Below are positions 43,401-55,400 of a stretch of DNA of 64,000 nt, one piece after another. The stretch lies in assembly GCA_014607495.2 (NCBI GenBank), contig CP053175.1:2542001-2606000 (forward strand), given 5' to 3'. The first letter of the stretch is position 1; the number at the start of each line of letters is the position of its first letter. The stretch is from Carposina sasakii. Its lineage: Eukaryota; Arthropoda; Insecta; Lepidoptera; Carposinidae. Both the position numbers and the translations under genes were made by a program. Under the pieces are notes generated by a model. It was not told where the DNA came from. It saw nothing but the letters and a program-made list of their open reading frames with translations, and did no database searches.

Positions 43401-46400
43401 AAATTGCACATGCATGTAAAGGGGATAAATAAAAATAAAAAGAAGTAATAATAGTTAATATAATATTAAGATTTATAACACCTATCGTTAGCAATAAAAT
43501 GTTTACTCCGATTCCTTTCCTCGTTCCAACCAAATGCTTCCATCCATAATCGGTTTAAATGTTTCTCTGACGGGATCCTACAAAATAACAAAATAAATTA
43601 TAAATGAAATATCGATATATCAACCTGGCTATTAACATGTATATATTTCCATGGCTCACTTTGAAAAACTAGGCTTTAAGATATCTATAGATAAACACAA
43701 AACAAAACTTACCTATCAAAGTTCTATCTATTTCATGAATATACGTTACATCCAGGCACACTAAAGGCCATTGCCAGTTCTTAAGATATAAAATATTTAA
43801 ATAACAATGCTTAAAACACCTCCGATACTAAAATTTATTCAAAAATCACACTTTGTTTACATTTTCAAAAACGTCATACTTGAAAGAAATATAAGCGACT
43901 AAATTAAATCGCAACCTTTCGCTGTCAAATAAGGCCTAGCCTTACGAATATCTTGACATCGCAATTGGATTGGGTTGGACCAGAGACCGTGTTCCGGATG
44001 TGACGAAAATGGTAACTTTGGTAACTTTTTAGGTGTTACACTGACACATTTGAATAATAAACACCTAGAAAAATATGTTTGTTTCTCTCTAACATATTGA
44101 AAAAAGACAAGATAAGAGTACGAGTTTATAAACTCTTAATTTCGAGTTGGGGCCTTGGTATTATCCAACTAGTTTCAAAAGTCGGTGTGTTCTAAACCGA
44201 TACATTAGAAAAAGAAAAAAAAATGCGTTGCTAGAAACATGCATTACGTCCAGCAGTGGACGGCATTAGACATGACATTGCGGACAAGGGTCGGCGCGAG
44301 GCTGAGGCCAGACTGGACAGCGCCATTCAGCGACCAGGCCAAGGCATTGCGGCGTGCGGACAACGAGGCTCTTGATAGACGCGGGGCAAGACATGCGGCG
44401 TGCGGACAAGGGTCGGCGCGAGGCTGAGGCCAGACTGGACAGCGCCATCAGCGACCAGGCCAAGGTACACACACATACATACATACATAGACGCGGGGCA
44501 AGACATGCGGCGTGCGGACAAGGGTCGGCGCGAGGCTGAGGCCAGACTGGACAGCGCCATCAGCGACCAGGCCAAGGTACACACACATACATACATACAT
44601 AGACGCGGGGCAAGACATGCGGCGTGCGGACAAGGGTCGGCGCGAGGCTGAGGCCAGACTGGACAGCGCCATCAGCGACCAGGCCAAGGTACACACACAT
44701 ACATACATACATAGACGCGGGGCAAGACATGCGGCGTGCGGACAAGGGTCGGCGCGAGGCTGAGGCCAGACTGGACAGCGCCATCAGCGACCAGGCCAAG
44801 GTACACACACATACATACATACATAGACGCGGGGCAAGACATGCGGCGTGCGGACAAGGGTCGGCGCGAGGCTGAGGCCAGACTGGACAGCGCCATCAGC
44901 GACCAGGCCAAGGTACACACACATACATACATACATAGACGCGGGGCAAGACATGCGGCGTGCGGACAAGGGTCGGCGCGAGGCTGAGGCCAGACTGGAC
45001 AGCGCCATCAGCGACCAGGCCAAGGTACACACACATACATACATACATAGACGCGGGGCAAGACATGCGGCGTGCGGACAAGGGTCGGCGCGAGGCTGAG
45101 GCCAGACTGGACAGCGCCATCAGCGACCAGGCCAAGGTACACACACATACATACATACATAGACGCGGGGCAAGACATGCGGCGTGCGGACAAGGGTCGG
45201 CGCGAGGCTGAGGCCAGACTGGACAGCGCCATCAGCGACCAGGCCAAGGTACACACACATACATACATACATAGACGCGGGGCAAGACATGCGGCGTGCG
45301 GACAAGGGTCGGCGCGAGGCTGAGGCCAGACTGGACAGCGCCATCAGCGACCAGGCCAAGGTACACACACATACATACATACATAGACGCGGGGCAAGAC
45401 ATGCGGCGTGCGGACAAGGGCGAAGGTAGTATATACTGCCTATTTTTGCCTCCTTTTAGGGTACTTTTTTAAATAAAATGTATTTTTTATCTAGATGTAA
45501 GTATGTGTAGGTATACATATAGGTATATTAGGTATACACACCTAATCAAAAGCCTGAAATTTAAGTTTCAAGAATTAAATTTGAGGTAATTTTTATACAA
45601 AATTACATCCGGGTCATGTGCAGATGCAGGGCTTCACTAGAATACATCATCTGCATCTCCTTCCGTGTATGTCCGTAAGAGTCGACTAAAGAACGTAAGA
45701 GTCGACTCAGGGACGTTCTCTCTTAGGAGATGAGCTAACTTTTTTATTAATCATTTTCGTGTGTACGTTACGCACAGCCCCGATAGTTTAGTAAACGTGA
45801 CTATGGGATCTGCATGGTAAATCCAGCTACCCCATTTCGGGAACACAGTTGTATGTGCATATGCGTAAACTTTCATCCCCTATTACAACTCCATACAACT
45901 GTATTTTTGCAATAAAAACATTCCTATGTCCTTCTTCCTTAGGCTCTTAAGTCTAGTTTACGTTGTGTTGTCAGGAACGCAAGCTTCGCGAGGAGAGTAT
46001 TCGTTCGTCTCGCACCACCACAGATGGCGCTTCAGGTTCTGCCGCAGATGTGGCCAGACTACAGGCTGAGGTTGAGACTTTGGAGGTTAGAATATAATCG
46101 AACGGTATTTATCGAATAAAAGGTATCAGACTAGTCCATCGACGTTGTCCAGTGCTGTCGATCAATGATCGATCGATTCGTCTGGTAAAACCTATTGGCT
46201 GTTTTAACACTAAAGATATGCTTCTTAGCGTTATCCAGCTAATATTATTGCGAAGGTTTGCGAGAATGTGAAAATGTTTGGAATGTCACAGGAAAAAAGA
46301 AAGGAAAAATTTTGATGAACTTGGCTGAAAAATCGAAGGCTTATGAATCGTTATGTATGGTTTTGGAATCGACTTTAAAAATAAACATATTGTGTTCTTA

Positions 46401-49400
46401 TCTTAAGCTGATGCGGGGCTTCACTAGAATACATCAGCTGCATTTCCTTCCGTGCATGTCGTAAGAGTCGACTAAGGAACTCAGAGGCGTTCTATCGACC
46501 GATAATAAGCCGACTTGTTGTTACTGATCCTTGAGTCTGCCCCCGCTCTGCTAAAAGTGGCTTTAGGATCTCATTCACGATTCTGCAGGTCTGTCTACCT
46601 CGTTTAGGGAACACAGCTGTGTGTATAATGTGTGTATCTTGTCATAATTTATTAAGATAAAACCGTTAACGGACTCATTCCGTTTTCCACTTAGCTGCAG
46701 TACAAGGAATCTCTATCGCAACAACAAACACGATACAACGCAGAGCTGGCATCGTTACGGGACCAGTTACAGGAAGGAGATGCTATGAGGAGCGTGCTCA
46801 ATCGAGAGGTAAAAGTACACAGCTGAACATAGGCCTCCCCCAGCAACCTCCATTCCGACCGGTCGGAAGCGCCTGCTTCCAACCGTCCGCGACCTTGGCT
46901 AGGTCGTCCATCCATTTTTATATAGCTGTTTATTTTAGCAAATTTCAGAAAATATATAATTTTGCTTACTAAAAAGTCTAAACTTTCCGGTTTAAAAAAA
47001 GTGATTTTTCTGGCATTAAAAGTTGAATATTTTCCTCTATTTTCGCTTTATCGAAAATAAGTAAAACACCTGCACCGCTAAGTTTAACGGGAATATATTT
47101 TTTTTTACATTCGTAAAAAAAGTAACGTGTTTGCTAACGCAAAGATTTTTGTTGAATTTTCAATACTTTTCAGACAATGTGTAATTAATATATGGGCTTG
47201 TATTTCAGCTGCAAACCTCGAAAGAGAAACTGGAGAACCGTAGAATAGAACAGTTGACGGACAGCGAGGACAAACAAATGTTGATCAATGAAAACAGGAA
47301 ACTTGCCAAAGATCTGGAAGCTGTGAGTATGATGTTTATTTATTTATTTATTTAATAAGACTAGGTAGACCAACATCACATGTATTAAAAAGGTAGAATA
47401 ATTATTACACGGTGTCACGGCACTGATACATGGTTACTATGACCGGCGCACACAAAACATGCTTGTGATGTTAATGACGATGAGTGTCGATGTGTCTATA
47501 GCTTTCTGAGTATCTATGTGCTTATATACCGTGGTTTAGTTTTTTTTTTTTTGTTTAGTTTATCCCGAAGGAAAGGCAAGCGGAACTAAGCCCATACAGC
47601 CATTGTCTTTAGTAAATTATTTCTGAATTTATTATAGATGATGATGATGATGAATGGAAACGTCGGGAAAATCCTTAAGAACAAGTATAAAGTTAGTCAA
47701 AATAAAAATAATTGCAGAAACAACTTACATGGGCCCATGAAGAGATCGTAATTCCGGCTTAAGTTTTATTCAGCTTACCTGCGTATAAAACCATGCACAC
47801 GCACTAGATTCACATCACAAGTAATCAAAATATAACTTATCTACCAGAAAACATCACTTTACGGACACATGCAAGCCATTTACAAATAATTTTTGATTTT
47901 CACAAGAAAATTACACCTGCACCCTTCCAGCTTTTCCCGCCGAAGCTCACCCCCGGGGTTTAGTACCTATGACACAAGGCCATAGAGATCTTGTGTAGGA
48001 CTAGGTTTAATATGTTGAAAAGGTTGTGTATATTATATAGTGTGCGCTTGTATACAATATAAACAAACACTATGGGTGCGCCCACCACCGGGCCCTACAG
48101 CCTCCCATAGTGAATGTTTGAACTTCCGAATTGTAACGCCTAATACAATTTCATTTATAATATAAACAAACTTTACAATGACTCCAGCAGTGTAAACTTT
48201 ACAATTCCCATTATTTCCCGTTGCCGTGGGAATTATAGTAATCAAACACACATTTTTAAACAACTTTCATACAAACTTGCAGTTTCGTAAAATGCGTTCT
48301 TAGTGGATGTCTACACCCTATGAAGAACCTGTCAAATTTTATGTTTGTAGATGTTATAGTTTCTGAGACTTGTGATTGTTAAGCGGTATTTCGCTTTTAT
48401 GTCAAAGTCCGCGAGGCGTAAGCTGAGCTTTGCACTTGTGTGTGTGGACATAGATAGTGTTAGAGTGCATCGACCTAATGCGAGACGTGTCCCTTGCTTG
48501 TACCCTCACACAAGTGCAAAGCTCAGGTTAGGACTCGCGGACTGTGTTACGTGACACTGACTATTAAAAAATTGTTGGGCAGATGGCAGAGAACGGGAGG
48601 CGGTGGCAAGCGGAGAGACGACAGATGGAATTAGAGCTCGAAGATTTGCGAGCCAAGAGAGATACTATGCAGCATTGGGAGACACAGGTATACTATGTAG
48701 CATGCAAAACTATAGCGTACAAAAAATGCAGTATCAGTATTTGAATTGGTCGGAAGTTATCTTAAACCTGCCCTACCTTGTTTACTAATACCACGTATGA
48801 GCCCGGGGGTTGATACAATTACGAGTGACAGCTACGTTCGCCAAGCATAGTACGTATGGATGGGATGATAAACTTTCGCGAAATCACGTGATCTATTATT
48901 TAAACGTTTATTCTCTTATATTCTGTATTATTCAGATAGCAGAGATCATCCGCTGGGTGGCCGACGAGAAGGACGCCCGAGGTTATCTACAGGCGTTGGC
49001 TACTAAGATGACGGAGGAACTGGATTATCTTAAACATGGTATGTACTACTTATGACAGCCTTGGAATAGATAATCTATTACCAATCGTTCTTATCCGTTT
49101 GTTCTCGTCTGTATTGAACGTGAAACAAATGCAATGTGAGTTTCGAAAGAAACTATAATGCGCCGACCGATCCCATAAATAATGGTACATATAAGGGCAA
49201 GAATAGGCTGACGAGACAGGAGTTGGTATTTGCAATTAGTATGAAACCCTGGTATTGTTTCATGGTAACTGTTACGTAATCTGTGTTTCCACAGCTAGCG
49301 GTTCCCGCACATCGCTGGCCCCGTCCTCTCCGTCGACACTAGCGCCGCCCGGCGCCGGCTCCGGCTGGAGGAACCGACGCTCGCAGAAACTGGACAAGAT

Positions 49401-52400
49401 GGAGATCCTCACGCTGCAGTCCTCTCTGCACTCGGAGATACAGGCCAAGCAGGCGGTGGGCGAGGAACTGAGCCGCACCAGGGCGGAGCTGCTGGCCAGC
49501 CAGAGGTAGGGGAACCACTAGGCTCATACATACATACATAAAGATAAGCCTCAGGAACCATTACAGCCATAGGAAGACCACTGCTGAACATAGGCCTCCC
49601 ACAACAACCTTCACTGTGCCTCGTTATTTGGGTGGCTAATACATCTTCTTCTTCTTCTTCTTCAGCTTGTTGCAGTCCACTGCTGGACGTAGACCTCCCC
49701 CAGGGCACGCCACAAGGCCACAGGGGGTTTTATCCATAGTCACCACGCTGGGCAGGCGGGTTGGTGACCGCAGTGTGATTTTCGGACTATGTTGTCAACA
49801 CGGGAGGCGCTGCTGCCCACCTCCCGGAAACCCTTAATCACCTCTTACGATACCCACGGACAGGCAGGGGTGGTACAAACTCTACTCTGCCGGCACCACG
49901 CGGCTACACAATACATACACAATGGATATTCATCTGAAAATTTTAGACATATACGAACTGTGGTAGCCAGAACTTAAGGAATGTAAAGAAGTTCCTACCA
50001 TGTTTAGCATATATTATTTGCGTTATATTACTTGCGTTTCATCATCAATGATAGGTGATAGGTAGTGATAGGTAGTTTCATGCGTTCATTTGTTTGCCAT
50101 AATCTAATATGAATTTTGTTTTCGCAGGGAGCTGTTAGAAACGAGACAGCATCTAGAAGCGCTATCTCACTCGGTCACCAGAAAGGAGCAGCATATTCGT
50201 GACCTCCAGGCTCGTTTGGACCTGCCGCAGCCTCATAGCTCCTGTGAGTACACACTTATCATCATCATTCATCATCATTACTAGTGCATAGAGTAGCACA
50301 TTTGTGTTTAGGTTTCTTTAACTTTAGGTTCGTTTAGCCACATAGCTCCTGACACACTGATCATCATCATCATCATCATCATCATCATTCATCATCAACA
50401 TCATTACTAGGGCATCACATTTGCAACCTTTAAGCCCATTTGGACCTGCCGCAGCTGCATAGCTCCTATGAGTACACACTTATCGTCATCATCATCATCA
50501 TTTTAATTACTAGTCCAAAGGTTGCATATTCGTGACCATTACTGTCCTTTTGACTGCCACAGTAGCATATACTGCAACAGGTACCTAATCTAAGTATTTT
50601 AACGACCACCGCCATTTTTTATTTTAAATAGCACTTGAACAAAGGTTGACGTCTTCTGTTCATTATCTTTCTCATTTATCATTTCATTGTTATTAGCTCT
50701 CTATTTTGAGAGGAGTTCATAGATATTATTTGGGTTTTAACACTAATGTGGGAAAATTATTACTATTTGTTTAAATATTATACTTATCTATTTTTCTTTC
50801 CAGCACAACTGTCTATAAAACTTTTATATGTTTTATTTAGTGCACCTTTTCTTTTTGTTTTCGTTACATGTTACCGCACAATCCCATCCAATACACAATA
50901 CGAAATGAAACGTCAAATCTTTGTTACCGCGACGTCAAATGCACGCCCTTATCTCAAAATGGATACTTGGGCTCCCACCACAAAGTCCAACGTCGTCCGC
51001 GACGAAAAAACGGCAATAAACGGAAAAAATAAATTGTCTATGGTCGCCATATTGCCATTAATGGCCGCCTCTATGGACTCTATGGTTTTGATGTAACTAA
51101 TGTTTTGATGCTGTGAAAATCTGCTCTGTGATTCTAAATTCCAAATACGCGTTATTGGTTGTTGTTATTGTTAAAATTTACAATTGTTTGGCTCGTAAAT
51201 TTATTCGTTTTTTACCCTCGGATTCTTTGTCTATGGCATACGTAACGTCGATGTATTATTTACGGCATTTACTAAATATATTTGCGTTAAACGTATTTTA
51301 TTGTATTTCAATTTTTTTTTCTTTATTTAAAATATTTTCCGCACCGTGATTGGATGTTGGATGACAGCTCGATTTTGGTTGAGGCAGCATTGGCCAATTT
51401 TTATTGGAGTCACGTCATGTATATGGGGTGTGGCAATATTTATATACCAGCAATATTACGAATGATTTGTAACAAGGTCCTATCCATAGAAAATATTACT
51501 TTATTTTCATTAGTTTAATATTCTTGATTTACGAGTACCCAAACTCTGTTTACGATAAGGTGCTGTGTATTTTTTACAATGGGTAGGCGTTTATTTGCTT
51601 TTTGTTATTATTTCGCCTTCTAAATGTAGTGTTTTTTTTACTACACACGTGTGACACGTGATCTTTACTGCCATTTGAAATTAACGTAATGTGATTTATA
51701 TTCAAATCTAGTGCTCAAAATTTAGTGGCAAACACGTGTATTACAGAATATATTAGGTTCGAAATATATTTTTAAAATTTTCATTTTAAACATCTTTAAA
51801 TGATACTCGTATTTTAATGTATAATTTTAATGGTATTTTGTAATACGCGCGTCGCCTTTAGATGCTTAGTTGGTAGTTTTTATCTTCATTTCATTCACAC
51901 ATTCCCGAATTACTTGGGTACATTTGATATTTGTAAATCGATCATGACGTTAAAAATTATGTCGTAAAAATTTACCATTTGTGACAATTGTCAGAACATA
52001 AAACATATTTAACGATTCTTTTATAAATATAATCACAATAATTTGATTTATTGATATCATCGATATTTCCAATTTTGAAATGCTGAAATTTGTACAATTA
52101 AATGTCAACCTCGAGTTTAACTATTTAATGACAACATTTTTCACAGATTATATTGTACTTGGCTTATTTAATCAATTTCACAAGTGTGTAAATTTTCTAG
52201 TCTTTTATAGTTTTCTAATTAGTCTTTATTACTTGTGTGATGACAAAAATAATTTTACCAAAGATTTTTTACCAAAATAAACGTATCTCAATCAAACGAG
52301 CTAGTCATTTTAAAATTCTCTTACTATAAAATAAAAATTCGCTATTTTGATACAATTATAAATTATTTTAAAATGATGTGTGTTTGTTTTAAACGACACA

Positions 52401-55400
52401 ATGTGTGGTGACATTTTTATTTTATTTTTAATTTATTTACACTTTCGACATCGCAGTGCGGAATGTATTTATTTATTGCTTAGTTTTTAAGTTTTACTTT
52501 CTTTTATTGTTCTGTAGAATCTCATCGTAGAACCATTGATATATTTTTAATTGTTTAAGAGTATTTATACGGTGTTCCCGTGATTTTACATGATTAAAAT
52601 CAATACATAGTTTTTTCCCTGTGTTTGAAAATGGAACCTATGGTTTGTGGAACATAGTTTTGTGTCATGTTTTTATTTTATACCTCAACTTAAATGTAGA
52701 TTATATTTAGATGAGGATCATTATGTTTATTTTCTGTAGAGCATTTGAGCAGAAAAAATATTTTAATATTCCCTACTTTATAAACCTCTATTTAAAGATT
52801 GTCAATTTATGACATTTATAAAATTGTAGCCTCTTGTCATAAAATTATTGCTTTAGTGCAAATTCTTATATGCCGACCTGTACTTTTTTCAATCGTATTT
52901 GATGATATTATATGAATAGCCTTTTATAATAAATGCTCATATGTTTGTTTTTACTCTTTTGCCAAACACTATAAGTGATTGTGTATACACATCGATACCT
53001 TGAGTCTCAAATGGCGTAATCACCATTTTGGCCAAAATGACCTTTGAAAGCTGTCTTACTTCATTTTTTTCTCTATCGATCTGTCTAATCAGAGCTTTAA
53101 AATTCGCAAAAAAGTGATTAGTACAGCCTACGTGTTTAGCATCGATAAACAAAGATTTTCCTATTTTGTAGACGTTACGATTACCTTTACGAAAAATAAA
53201 TGCTCAAATATCGGTCGATAAACCAATCGAAATTATAATGATTTTAAATGTGGCGTTTACAACTCAAGTTATTTAAATCATTTTGAAATATACATAAGAT
53301 AATATACATATGACATGAAATATGTATAATTATTAGAAGGTACTAAGCAGTCAGTGACGTAAGTAGCCTTAATTTATACAAAGAAGTCTATTCTAATCTG
53401 AAGACAAAAAACAAACACAAAAATTTTGGTATGAATTACCCAAAATAAAAACCAATTTCATTGTTACACTTGCTATTGGTTTTAAAATTATTAATACTCT
53501 CTTTAAAATATTTTTAGTTATAAACAATCTACAATAGCTATTTATAATGCGTATTTTATTAAGTCGACTGGGCTGTTACATCCTAAGTTTTTAGAAAACA
53601 CCCTTTTTTGAGTTGTAAACGCCAATTTATACAATTTTTTTTGGGTCATAAACGCCAAGTTATCAACATTTTTTGGCGTATTCACAAATCATTTTTTGCA
53701 AATACTGTTTGAATCTTTAATTCCGTATAATAAAGTTCGCGATATCAGTTTAGTGCATCCAAGATTCATTTTAATAGCATTATTAGTTAAAAACATATCA
53801 ATTTTTTGTTAATTATTTTTTTGTTTCGGCTCTCCTGAAAAGTGACGATTTGGTGATTACGCCATTTGAGACTCAAGGTATCGACATGTTATCGTTAGTT
53901 TTTTTTTGCATTTTATATCGTTTCGTTTTAAGTTACCGAAGGCACCTTTATTATGCATTTACATATTTAATAATGCCAGTGAATATACAAGTTTAGTTGT
54001 TTTAACGTGTCGATCTGTGTGCACTATGGTATTTATGTAAATAAATTATTAAAGCCTGTTGTATTTGTTATTGTTATTTTGTTGTTTTATTTTCTTTATT
54101 TAATAACACAAAGAAGATTTTAGAATAGCAAAATTAAAGTTAGAATAAATTAGATTTTTTATTATCTTACATTTGTTCTATATTTTTCACCTATATTATC
54201 TCAACTTATTTTTATTTTTTATTTTATTTGGAAAACTTCATTAACTTCTCGGATAAAGATGAGCATTTTGGTAGGATTCTAATATGTAAGTTATGTGCAA
54301 GCAGCCAGGCAAGGATCAACGAAATCGTCAACGTATTGGAGTGGGAAGGAAGACAATGGTTCGTTCTATTGCTGTTTCATCTTATTGCTATATAGTGTAT
54401 GTCCCGTTCTTAGAATGCTGCCAGGAACTTGTCAAATATAAATAAACAGATGTATATTTTTTTTACAAGTAATCATAAGTCGACCTTAAGTACATACTTT
54501 TGGTCAAAATGGTTTTGTTTGGTGTTTTTTATGCTTTACAAGTTCGAAGGTGGCATTAGAAATTGTGATTTGGAGTTTTTGTTTGCATTTTGTAATATTG
54601 TCTTTTTTGTTTCACGCAATACATACTTAACTATATTTTGACAAATGACATTTGTCACATATATTATTTATGACTCTTATGACAATATTACAAAATTAGA
54701 GGTGTAAGTTTTGAATAGTTTCTGTCTTGTGTTGCGTTTTTAGAATAACTGTTTCTTCCATATTTTTTTTTGTAAATACGAGCAAGTGTGAAGGAAAATT
54801 TCTTTGTTGTTATATCTAAAAGCAATATCATGTTTATGGGTTTGCGGGCACTTTATCATAGTTTTAGAATATTGTGATTTTGTTAAAAAAAAAATCTCTG
54901 TCATCACAATTTAATTTTTATTTTTGTATTTGTACTTACTTAGGCTTTATTAGGTCATGTTATATTAGAATATTAGTTTTAATTAAGTATGTTTTATTAT
55001 GTATCAGTTTTATTACCAAATCCGTGAACCCAAAAATGTGATAGTAGCTTACTATTTGGCAGAAAGGGAGAAGTAAATGAACTTTCTATTTTATTGCAAA
55101 TAATTCCCGCTTTTGCTTGAGCTTATTGCGGTGGTGTGGATGTGGCAATACATGTACAAATCTCATACATATCCCTTCATAGGCATCTCGCTTCGTGGTT
55201 AGTAATGATAAAACATCGAACGAATTATGACTAAAAGTGAGTGTCAAAAATTGACATTACTTTGACATTATTTTCAGTCTGACTAGCGTTATATGATTAG
55301 GGGTAGACTGTTATCTAATCCTGTGCTGATTTGCACTTCACTAGAATACATCAATAGCTCATGTCCATCCATCCATGTCGTGAGATTTTACAAAAAAAAA

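Noticed and set aside
44266..45417. Long series of overlapping ORFs on both strands (83-86 codons each)
   Set aside because: They are the same 112-bp unit read in wrong frames. Only the frame giving [18 protein letters not shown] matches the gene.
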